Of a DNA stretch of 64,000 nt, positions 44,026 to 51,560 are shown one piece after another. The DNA comes from Lentzea jiangxiensis (GTDB lineage: Bacteria; Actinomycetota; Actinomycetes; Mycobacteriales; Pseudonocardiaceae): assembly GCF_900104175.1 (NCBI RefSeq), contig NZ_FNIX01000001.1, positions 1,315,975 to 1,379,974 of the forward strand. Direction: 5' to 3'. The notes beneath the pieces are model-generated. The model did not search any database. It saw only the letters and a list, made by a program, of their open reading frames with translations, and was not told the DNA's origin. Each line of letters begins with the position of its first letter. The stretch's first letter is position 1. The position numbers were made by a program, and so were the translations under genes.

Positions 44026-46251
44026 TCAGGCCGGTGACGGCACCGGCTCCAGCCCGTTGCGGTCCGGGTCGACCAGGTACACGCGGGCGTGGGAGATGTC
44101 GAAGTACAGGCCCTTCAACGACAACGTGCCCGCGGCGATCGCCTCCTTCACGCTCGGGTGCCCGAGCAGGTTGTCGAGCTGCTGGGCGACGTTCGCGACG
44201 GCGAGCCGGTCGGCCACCGGCAGCTGCGCGCAGCCGGGGGCGGTGGGCGCGTGGAACCGGATCAGCGACGGCTCGGCGTTGCGCAGCCACGAGTGCAGGT
44301 GCGAGCCGCGCGAGGCGGACCCCTTGACGAGCGCCTTCATCGCGCCGCAGTCGGAGTGCCCGCACACCACGATGGTGCTGACGTTGAGGACCTCCACCGC
44401 GTACTCGACCGCCGCGCCGACCGAGCTGTCGCCCGCCGACGGCACCGGCACCAGGTTGCCGAGGTTGCGCACGCAGAACAGGTCGCCCGGCCCGGACGTG
44501 GTGATCAGGTTGGGCACCACCCGGGAGTCGGCGCACGTGATGAACAGCTGCCGCGGCCGCTGCCCGCGCACCGCCAGTTCCTGCAGGAACGGCCGCACGA
44601 GCGGAGCGGAACGCCGTTCGAACTCGTGCATCCCGCGCAGCATCGGATCGCTCTCCGGGGGCTGTTCGGCGGACGACCGCTGGGCGGGCAGCGTGACCTC
44701 GCCGGGCGTGCCCTGCCAGTGCGACCACGGGGCGAACCAGCGCGGCAGCGGGCCCGGCAACGTCTTGCGCCGCCCCGGTCTGCCCTGGTTCGCCTGGTCG
44801 TACCAGGTGTCGTGCACCTCGTCGACCCGCACCCGGCCACCGAGTCGTTCGTACCCCTGGCGCCAGTCGTCGATCGCCTCGTACGACGCGTGGTCGAGGT
44901 AGTCGACGTGCAGCTCCAGCACCACGGTCCGGCCCAGCGGCAGCCTGCGCAGCTCACGCACGAGCCGCCCGACCCCCAGGAACACCAGCGTTCCCCGCAC
45001 GCACACCCGGTCGCCCTCGACGCGCACCGAGCAGTGCGTCAACCGGTACAACGCGCGCAGGAGCGCGACGGCGAGGCCGGTGACCACGCCCTCCAGCAGT
45101 CCGAAGAGGACGACGCCGAGCACCGTCGCGGCGTAGACGACGAACTCGCCGTGCCGCGACAGGGTCCGCATCCGGTCGACCGACACGAGCTTGAGCCCGA
45201 CGACCAGCAGCACGCCGGCCAGCGCCGCCAGCGGGATCATCTCCAGCGCCGAGGAGAACGCCAGCACCGCCACCGCGATCCACAGGCCCTGGAAGATGGC
45301 GGCGCAGCGGGTCTTCGCGCCCGCCGCGACGTTCGTGGAGCTGCGGGCCAGGCCGCCGCTGATGGGGAACCCTCCCAGCGCGCCCGTGAGCACGTTGCCG
45401 GTGCCCTGCGCGACGAGCTCCCTGTCCAGCCGGGCGCGCGGCCCGTCGTGCAGCCGGTCCGTGGCGACCGCCGACAGCAGCGACTCCATGCTCGCCACCA
45501 GCGCGACCGTGACGACGGCCGCGGCCACCGCGCCGACGCTGCCCTCCGGCATCTCCGGGAACACCAGGGCGTGGCTGTCCGGCAGGTCGACGCGCGCGAC
45601 GTCGAGGCGCAGCACCAGCTCCAGCCCCGTCGCGACGGCCACGGCGACCAGCGGTGCGGGGATGACCGAGACGCGCGGGACCCGCGGCCACAGCAGCAGG
45701 ACCGCGATCGCGACCAAGCCTGCCACCACCGACCCGAGCTGAGGACCGGTGAGCTGTTCCCGCAGCAGGGCGGCGTTCGCGGGCACGGACGACGCCGCCG
45801 TGCCGCCGAGCACCACCACGAGCTGTCCCACGGCGATGGAGATGCCGATGCCAGCGAGCATGCCGTGCACCACGGCGGGCGACAGCGACATCACCAGCCG
45901 GCTGATCCCGGTGAGCCCCAGCGCGATCTGCAGCACGCCCGCGGCGAGCGTGATCGCCGCGGTGGCGGCCCACCCGAACTGCGCGACCAGTCCGGCGACG
46001 ATCACGACGAGACCGGTGCCCGGCCCGCTGATCTGCAACGGCGCCCCGCTGAGCGCGCCGACCACGACGCCGCCGAGGACCGCGGAGATGATCCCCGCCA
46101 TCAGCGGCGCGCCCGTGGCGTGCGCGATGCCGAGCGACATCGGGATCGAGATCAGGAACAGCACGAAGCTCGCGGGCAGGTCGTGCCTCAGCACCAGCGG
46201 TGGACCGTGCGGGGTGTGCTCGCCGGCGTTGGACCTGGGCGGGTGGTTCAC
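44026..46251 (-). CDS. SulP anion transporter fused to beta-carbonic anhydrase
   Basis: A 741-residue fusion. Residues 25-420 form a SulP carrier (VLFLISIPMSLGIAHATGAP, LQISGPGTGLVVIVAGL, VASMESLLSAVATDRL, VAQGTGNVLTGALGGFPISG). About 430-520 form a STAS domain (VVLELHVDYLDHASYEAI), and 560-741 a beta-carbonic anhydrase with zinc motif FITCADSR and VVCGHSDCGAM. Linking the enzyme to the carrier suggests direct handover of bicarbonate. GTG start. The same two functions are encoded as separate neighbouring genes at 30-32 kb. A short leader ORF precedes it. Confidence 0.93.
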   Translation of the reverse strand: MNHPPRSNAGEHTPHGPPLVLRHDLPASFVLFLISIPMSLGIAHATGAPLMAGIISAVLGGVVVGALSGAPLQISGPGTGLVVIVAGLVAQFGWAATAAITLAAGVLQIALGLTGISRLVMSLSPAVVHGMLAGIGISIAVGQLVVVLGGTAASSVPANAALLREQLTGPQLGSVVAGLVAIAVLLLWPRVPRVSVIPAPLVAVAVATGLELVLRLDVARVDLPDSHALVFPEMPEGSVGAVAAAVVTVALVASMESLLSAVATDRLHDGPRARLDRELVAQGTGNVLTGALGGFPISGGLARSSTNVAAGAKTRCAAIFQGLWIAVAVLAFSSALEMIPLAALAGVLLVVGLKLVSVDRMRTLSRHGEFVVYAATVLGVVLFGLLEGVVTGLAVALLRALYRLTHCSVRVEGDRVCVRGTLVFLGVGRLVRELRRLPLGRTVVLELHVDYLDHASYEAIDDWRQGYERLGGRVRVDEVHDTWYDQANQGRPGRRKTLPGPLPRWFAPWSHWQGTPGEVTLPAQRSSAEQPPESDPMLRGMHEFERRSAPLVRPFLQELAVRGQRPRQLFITCADSRVVPNLITTSGPGDLFCVRNLGNLVPVPSAGDSSVGAAVEYAVEVLNVSTIVVCGHSDCGAMKALVKGSASRGSHLHSWLRNAEPSLIRFHAPTAPGCAQLPVADRLAVANVAQQLDNLLGHPSVKEAIAAGTLSLKGLYFDISHARVYLVDPDRNGLEPVPSPA

Positions 46252-46336
46252 GACAGGTGTCCCTTCGGAGGAATGACGGCATGGCCCTGTGCGCCTGGGG
46301 CGCAGGGCGGGGAAGGGGAGTGGGTGGAATGAGGCT

Positions 46337-46423
46337 CTAGTGGCGCGGCGCGCGGCCTAAGGGCAGCAACCGGCGCGGCCGCACGGCATCGAGCTCGTCG
46401 GCGCGGTCGTGCGGGGTCGGCAC
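46337..46423 (-). CDS. Possible 28-residue leader peptide ahead of SulP-CA
   Basis: A GTG with a perfect GGAGG seven bases upstream opens a 28-codon frame, MPTPHDRADELDAVRPRRLL and then PLGRAPRH, ending 85 bases before the transporter start on the same strand. It contains one TTA codon (Leu), which is rare in such genomes and read by the bldA-type tRNA. The ribosome site makes translation likely. It resembles the short leader peptides found ahead of anion and sulfur uptake genes in actinobacteria but lacks their Cys residues. Confidence 0.35.
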   Translation of the reverse strand: MPTPHDRADELDAVRPRRLLPLGRAPRH

Positions 46424-46570
46424 GGGAACACCTCCGTGTCGGCACAGGCGTCCTGGGCGGATCGGGCCGCGTCGCCTTCCATGATGAGGCCGGGACCTGC
46501 GTTGCGGCAGATCTTTCAGCCAACCGTGTTGATCTTGATGAAGATCGTCACGCGAGGTGATGACGTAGAA

Positions 46571-46605
46571 GGGCCGGCTCCGGTCGGGGGGTGCGGAGCC
46601 GGCCC
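46571..46605 (-). terminator. Terminator after the zinc-ribbon protein gene
   Basis: GGGCCGGCTCC and GGAGCCGGCCC form a perfect 11-bp stem with a 13-base G-rich loop, 45 bases beyond the stop of the minus-strand gene. It separates that gene from the SulP-CA unit. Confidence 0.75.
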
Positions 46606-46649
46606 AGGTCGTGGCGGAACCGAGGAGTCAAACCACCGGGTTCCGGAAA

Positions 46650-46967
46650 TCAGCCTACCGAGCGCAGGTGCTTGCCGTGCGAAGTCTGCTGCCCGACGAC
46701 GGTCAGGACGAGTTGCGCGGAGAGGTAAGCACGGCACGGTGCGGGCATCCGCCTCGAGAACCAGCCGCGCCTGCAGGTCGCGCACCGGCCGTGCTCGTCG
46801 GGCTGGTGCTCGTCCAGCAGCGCCTCGACCACCGCCACCACCCTCGGGAGCTCAACCCTGGCGAGCACGAGAGCGGTCTGGTCGTCGCCGCGCTGGGCCA
46901 GATCGGTGAGCGTGGCCAGGTGCGAGTGCAGCGACTTGTCCAGTTGGCTGAACACCGTGACGGCCAT
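46650..46967 (-). CDS. Small Cys-rich (zinc-ribbon-like) protein
   Basis: A 105-residue protein with an N-terminal helical half (LDKSLHSHLATLTDLAQRG, LPRVVAVVEALLDEHQPDEH) and a C-terminal CATCRRGWFSRRMPAPCRAY segment whose CxxC and following Cys suggest a zinc site. Proteins of this shape are common in Pseudonocardiaceae beside XRE/DUF5753 regulators, as here, where it is divergent from one. Function unknown. The ATG at MAVTVFSQ was chosen over a longer start that would overlap the XRE gene region. Confidence 0.6.
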   Translation of the reverse strand: MAVTVFSQLDKSLHSHLATLTDLAQRGDDQTALVLARVELPRVVAVVEALLDEHQPDEHGRCATCRRGWFSRRMPAPCRAYLSAQLVLTVVGQQTSHGKHLRSVG

Positions 46968-47113
46968 CAGGCTCAGAGCTCCAGTCCTACGTAAGCAGCC
47001 CATGCAGCCTGGCGCGCCGCGCCTGCGATCTGCAAGTTGCAGTACACGAATGGATGACGTCTCTTTGCGACGCGCTCCTTTGCTCTCAAACTGGTGCGGA
47101 CCAGGAGGTGTGG

Positions 47114-47962
47114 ATGCCACGGGGTAGCAGCCCGACCCTGCGCAAGAGGCGGCTCGTGAGCGAGCTCCGGAGATTGCGCGAGACGGCCGGGCTGACGATC
47201 GAGGAGGTCGGAGAGCGCCTGGAGTGCTCGGCCTCCAAGATCAGCCGCATCGAGACGGGCCGTGTGGGGGTGAGCCCGCGCGACGTGCGGGACATGCTCG
47301 CCGCCTACGGTGCGGACACCGCCACCCTCGAGGAACTGGTCCAGCTGGCCAGGGAAGCCCGTCGCAAGGCGTGGTGGGACGAGTTCGGCGACATCGTGCC
47401 CGGTCGTTACGTGGGGTACGAGGCCGACGCGGACTCGATCAGGACCTACCAGGGGCTGATGATCCCGGGTCTGCTGCAGTGCGAGGCGTACACGAGGGCG
47501 TTGATCTCCCAGGTGCTGCCGGCCGCGAGCGCCGCCGAGATCGACCGGCGCGTCCGGTTGCGGAAGGCCCGGCAGGCCTTGCTGAGCGAGGACGACCCGT
47601 TGCGCCTGCACGTCGTGATCGACGAGGCCGCCCTGCGCCGGCTCGTCGGCGGCGCCGGGGTGATGCGCGTGCAGATGGCGCGTCTCCTCGAAGTCGGTGC
47701 ATTGCCGAACGTCACGATGCAGGTCGTGCCGTTCAGCGCCGGTGGTCACGCTGCGATGGACGGCCCGTTCGTCATCCTGAGCTTTCCGGAGCGGCTCGAC
47801 CCCGACGTCGTGTACATCGAAAGCACCAGAAGCGGCGTCTACCTCGAGCAACAATCAGACGTCCATTCCTACGCCGAGATGTTCGAGCGCCTCGTGAAGT
47901 CCGCCCTGAGTCAGCGGGAATCGGCAACCCTGATCACTGAGATCGCTCGTACTCTCGCGTGA
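47114..47962 (+). CDS. XRE-type helix-turn-helix regulator with DUF5753
   Basis: A 282-residue regulator. Residues 8-70 are a lambda-repressor-like helix-turn-helix (ELRRLRETAGLTIEEVGERL, ECSASKISRIETGRVGVSPR). The rest is DUF5753, a ligand-like domain with WWDEFGDIVPGRYVGYEADA, IPGLLQCEAYTRALI and MQVVPFSAGGHAAMDGPF. The ATG was chosen because AGGAGG lies five bases before it. It overlaps the DUF397 gene, its usual partner. Such pairs affect morphological development and antibiotic production in streptomycetes and are thought to act like toxin-antitoxin-derived modules. Confidence 0.93.
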   Translation: MPRGSSPTLRKRRLVSELRRLRETAGLTIEEVGERLECSASKISRIETGRVGVSPRDVRDMLAAYGADTATLEELVQLAREARRKAWWDEFGDIVPGRYVGYEADADSIRTYQGLMIPGLLQCEAYTRALISQVLPAASAAEIDRRVRLRKARQALLSEDDPLRLHVVIDEAALRRLVGGAGVMRVQMARLLEVGALPNVTMQVVPFSAGGHAAMDGPFVILSFPERLDPDVVYIESTRSGVYLEQQSDVHSYAEMFERLVKSALSQRESATLITEIARTLA

Positions 47963-48180
47963 CCGCGATCGGGAGTGAACAGACAGTGGAAAGCTTGCGT
48001 TGGCGCAAGAGCAGCCGGTCGTCGGCCGGCGGGCCGGAGTGCGTGGAGATCGCGCTCGTCCGATCGGGCGCGGCGGTCCGCGACAGCAAGAACGCGGACG
48101 GAGCGCGGCTCGAGTTCGGTGGCGCCGGATGGGACACCTTCCTCGCCGCCGCGAAGACCGGCTCTTTGTCAGCTGATTGA
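47959..48180 (+). CDS. DUF397 domain protein, partner of the XRE regulator
   Basis: The 73-residue protein matches DUF397: LRWRKSSRSSAGGPECVEIA, VRDSKNADGARLEF and a final WDTFLAAAKTG. Members bind and oppose the adjacent XRE/DUF5753 protein (BldB/AbaA-like behaviour). GTG start inside the upstream stop gives strict co-translation. A strong terminator follows. Confidence 0.92.
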   Translation: MTAIGSEQTVESLRWRKSSRSSAGGPECVEIALVRSGAAVRDSKNADGARLEFGGAGWDTFLAAAKTGSLSAD

Positions 48181-48190
48181 CAGGTGCACG

Positions 48191-48227
48191 AGAAGGCCCC
48201 GGCTGGATGATCCAGCCGGGGCCTTCT
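48191..48227 (+). terminator. Terminator after the DUF397 gene
   Basis: AGAAGGCCCCGGCTGGA and TCCAGCCGGGGCCTTCT pair perfectly over 17 bp around TGA, ten bases past the stop. The remaining 275 bases up to the SARP gene hold no gene that I can see. Confidence 0.92.
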
Positions 48228-48502
48228 GCTCTTCGGAAAGGGGGACGAGGGCCGGCCGGCGTTCCGCCGCCGCGGGCTGGATGCCCCTTGCACGCCGGCC
48301 GACCCACGTCGATCATGAGGAGCAGCGGGTGTTCCGCTGTCCGGTCCAACCTGTTCCCACTCGGTGATCTCCGGTTTCCGTTGATCTCGCCGTCTGTGGT
48401 TGGTTGGACACGCTAAGCGTAAGAATGCCTTCTACAGCACGACTGGAGCCCGACTGAAGTGATCTTCGAGCTCCAGGTGGCCCACAGGCGAAGGACACAT
48501 CG

Positions 48503-51334
48503 GTGACGCACGGCGAGGAACCCCTCAGGTACGAGGTTCTCGGCCTCCTCCGAGTCGTTCGCGCAGGTCAAGAGGTTGATCTTGGTGCGGCGAAGCAGCG
48601 CGCCGTCCTCGCGGTGCTGCTGCTGGCCCGCGGCACGCCGGTCAGCCGCGGCCAGATCATCGAGGCCGTCTGGGGCGACAACGTGCCCTCCAGTGCCGTG
48701 AACTTGGTCCAGACCTATGTCGCCGGCCTGCGCCGGGCGCTCGAACCGGCCCGCGCACGCCGGGCTCCCGCCGAGCTGCTCACGTCGGTCGGCGACGGCT
48801 ACCTGATGCGCGTCGACCCCGGCGCGCTCGACCTCGACGTCTTCGAACGCCAAGTGCTGCTCGCGAACCGCCTGCGCGCGGCCGGTGACCTCGCCGGAGC
48901 CGCGGTCGAGCTGGACGACGCGCTGGCGCTGTTCCGCGCGGAACCGCTCGGCGGTGTCTCCGGGCTCTTCTTCGACGTGGAACGCGGCCGTCTCGTGGAA
49001 CGGCGGCTCGCGGTGCTGGAGGAACGCGCCGAGCTCGGGCTCGCGATCGGCCAGGGCCCCGAGCTGGTCTCGCAGCTGACCGCCGTGGTCGCCGAGCACC
49101 CGTTGCGCGAGCGCGGCCACGGCCTGCTGATGCGGGCGCTGGTCCAGGCGGGGCGGCAGGCCGAGGCGCTCGCGGCGTACCGGGAGGCCCGCGGCGTGCT
49201 GATCGAGGAGCTGGGCGTCGAGCCCGGTCCCGAACTGCGCCGCGTGCACCAGGCCGTGCTGGCGGGGGAGAGCCCCGAACCAGCCCGCGCGCCGGTGCGC
49301 ACGACGCCCCAGGCCCCGGCCGAACCCGCGCCCGTGACGGTTCCCGCGCAGCTCCCGCGCGCCCCCGTCTCGCTGGTGGGCCGCGACGCCGAGGTGGCGG
49401 TCATGGACGCGTTGCTGCGCGGCCACGACGGCCCGGTGCTGCTGGTGACCGGCCCGGCCGGAGTGGGCAAGACGGCGCTGGCCCTGCACTGGGCGCACCG
49501 GGTCCGCGACGAGTTCCCGGACGGCCAGCTCTACGTCGACGTGCACGGCTACGACCCGAACCGGGAGCCGCTGGAGATCGGCGAGGTGCTCAACCGGTTC
49601 CTGCGCGCTCTCGGCGTCCCGGCCGGGGACACGCCCGTCTCGGTCGACGAGCGCTCCGCCCTGCTGCGCACGCTGCTGGCCGACCGCCGGATGCTCGTCA
49701 TGCTCGACAACGTCCGCAGCTCGGCCGATCTGCTGCCGTTGCTGCCGGGCGCGCCCTCGTGCGTGGTCGTCACGTCCCGGCGCCGCCTGGTGGGGCTCGT
49801 CGCGCAGGTCGAGGCCAAGCTCGTCGAGCTGGACATGCTCGACCCGGACGCCGCCGTCGCCGTGCTGGGCCGCATCGCCGGCCGCTCGGACGTCGAGGCC
49901 CACGCGCTGCGCGAGCTGGCCGAGCTGTGCGACGGCCTGCCGCTGGCGCTGCGCATCGCCGCCGCCCGTCTCGCCGTCTCACCGAAGCTGCGCGCGGCCG
50001 AACTGGTCGAGGAGCTCCAGGACGAGCACGGCCGGTTGGCCGCCCTCGGCCTGGAAGACGGTGAGGGCACCGTGCGAGCAGCTCTGGACGCCTCGCGCCG
50101 TGCGTTGCCCGCGCTGCCGTCGCGGCTGCTGGCGATCATCGGCCTGCACCCCGGTGCCGACCTGACCCCGCACGTGGTCGCCGCGATGGGGGAGGTCCCG
50201 CTGCTGGAGGCGCAGCGCTCGCTCGACGCCCTCACGGCCGCGAACCTGCTGTCGGTCAGCGAACCGGGCCGCCACTTCGCCCACGACCTGGTCCGCGTCT
50301 ACACCAAGACGCTGGCGGGGGAGCTGTCCGAACCCGAGCGGCGGGCCGCCACCGGCCGGATGTTCGACTACTACCTGCACTGCGCGGACATCGCCGACGG
50401 CCTGCTCCCGATCAACCGCGGCAGCGTCCTGGTGGCGCCGGAGCACCGGCCCGTCCACGTGCCCGCGCTGTCCGGTGCCGCCGACGCGATGGCGTGGTTC
50501 GACGCCGAGCGCGCGAACCTGATCGCCGCCGCGGAACTGGCGTCCGCGACGGGCTGGCACGTGCACGCGTGGCAGCTGCCGTACACCCTGTCGCGGTACC
50601 TGTGGCTGCGGACCGAGCGCGAGACGTCGTTGCGCATCACCCAGGCCGCGCTGCAGGCCGCGATCGCGCTGAACGACGACGACGCCCGGTTCGTCATGCA
50701 GTTCAACGTCGGCATCGCCCTGCTGCAGATGGAGCGCTACGACGAGGCCCTGCACGCCCAGCGCAACGCCCTGGAGGTGGCGCGCCGCAAGGAGGACGTG
50801 CACCAGCAGGCACGGGCGCTGACGACGATCGCCGGAACGTTGCAGGACATGGGGCGCGCGGAGGAGGCCGAGACCCACTACCGCGAGGCCATGGAGATCT
50901 CGCGCGTCGCCGGGTCGAAGTGGGCGGAGGCCAACGCCCACCACCACCTCGGCCTGCTGTACCTGAGCGGCCGGCGCTTCGACGAAGCGATGCCGTGGTT
51001 GCGCGTGGCGTTGCGGATGTACCACGAGGTCGGCGAGCAGTGCGGGGAAGCGGCCTGCCACGTCGACATCTCCACCGCGCTGCTGGAAACCGGGGACATG
51101 GAGAGTGCGCTGTCGTCGGCCCGCACGGCGTTGGCGGTGGCGTGCGACGCCGTCTCGCCGTACCACCAAGCGCTGGCGCACGACCGGCTGGCGACGGTGT
51201 TCGACCGGCTCGGCGCGGCGGGGGCGGCGGCGCACTGGCAACGCGCCCTGGCGCTGTTCACCGAGCTGGGAGCGCCGGAGGCCGACGGTGTGAGGGCGCG
51301 GCTCGCCCGTGCCCGCGCGGTGACAGTGGGGTAA
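48503..51334 (+). CDS. AfsR-type SARP regulator (wHTH-BTAD-NB-ARC-TPR)
   Basis: A 943-residue signalling regulator. Residues 8-100 are an OmpR-like winged helix (YEVLGLLRVVRAGQEVDLGA, KQRAVLAVLLLARG). Residues 105-255 are the bacterial transcriptional activation domain (LDLDVFERQVLLANRLRAAG). About 290-545 form an NB-ARC/STAND ATPase with Walker A GPAGVGKTAL and Walker B MLVMLDNV. Residues from 690 are TPR repeats (ALTTIAGTLQDMGRAEEAET). AfsR proteins integrate phosphorylation or ligand signals to activate antibiotic genes; no biosynthetic cluster is visible in this window. GTG start. Confidence 0.93.
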   Translation: MTHGEEPLRYEVLGLLRVVRAGQEVDLGAAKQRAVLAVLLLARGTPVSRGQIIEAVWGDNVPSSAVNLVQTYVAGLRRALEPARARRAPAELLTSVGDGYLMRVDPGALDLDVFERQVLLANRLRAAGDLAGAAVELDDALALFRAEPLGGVSGLFFDVERGRLVERRLAVLEERAELGLAIGQGPELVSQLTAVVAEHPLRERGHGLLMRALVQAGRQAEALAAYREARGVLIEELGVEPGPELRRVHQAVLAGESPEPARAPVRTTPQAPAEPAPVTVPAQLPRAPVSLVGRDAEVAVMDALLRGHDGPVLLVTGPAGVGKTALALHWAHRVRDEFPDGQLYVDVHGYDPNREPLEIGEVLNRFLRALGVPAGDTPVSVDERSALLRTLLADRRMLVMLDNVRSSADLLPLLPGAPSCVVVTSRRRLVGLVAQVEAKLVELDMLDPDAAVAVLGRIAGRSDVEAHALRELAELCDGLPLALRIAAARLAVSPKLRAAELVEELQDEHGRLAALGLEDGEGTVRAALDASRRALPALPSRLLAIIGLHPGADLTPHVVAAMGEVPLLEAQRSLDALTAANLLSVSEPGRHFAHDLVRVYTKTLAGELSEPERRAATGRMFDYYLHCADIADGLLPINRGSVLVAPEHRPVHVPALSGAADAMAWFDAERANLIAAAELASATGWHVHAWQLPYTLSRYLWLRTERETSLRITQAALQAAIALNDDDARFVMQFNVGIALLQMERYDEALHAQRNALEVARRKEDVHQQARALTTIAGTLQDMGRAEEAETHYREAMEISRVAGSKWAEANAHHHLGLLYLSGRRFDEAMPWLRVALRMYHEVGEQCGEAACHVDISTALLETGDMESALSSARTALAVACDAVSPYHQALAHDRLATVFDRLGAAGAAAHWQRALALFTELGAPEADGVRARLARARAVTVG

Positions 51335-51404
51335 GGGTTTCCGCGCTCAGGACTGCGTGATCGACCGATGCCGGGGGTGCCGACTCAGGACGAACCTCAG
51401 GACC

Positions 51405-51560
51405 ATGACCGAATGGACCACTGAGGCGATCAAGGCGGAGATCGACTACCGGCGCGGCAACGCGATGTGCGCCTGGCGGCGGGCGAACCGCGACATGCCG
51501 TCGTGGTTCAGCCGCGTGATGCACCGCACCTCCGGAAAACACAGCAGCACGGGCTCATGA
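51405..51560 (+). CDS. 51-residue protein coupled to the LAL regulator
   Basis: A small basic Trp-rich protein, MTEWTTEAIKAEIDYRRGNA followed by MCAWRRANRDMPSWFSRVMH and a Ser/Thr/Gly tail. Its TGA overlaps the ATG of the LuxR-type gene (ATGA). That is the main reason for believing it: it would supply ribosomes to that gene, which has no strong ribosome site. No family is recognised. It may be a small regulator partner or simply a translational lead-in. Confidence 0.55.
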   Translation: MTEWTTEAIKAEIDYRRGNAMCAWRRANRDMPSWFSRVMHRTSGKHSSTGS

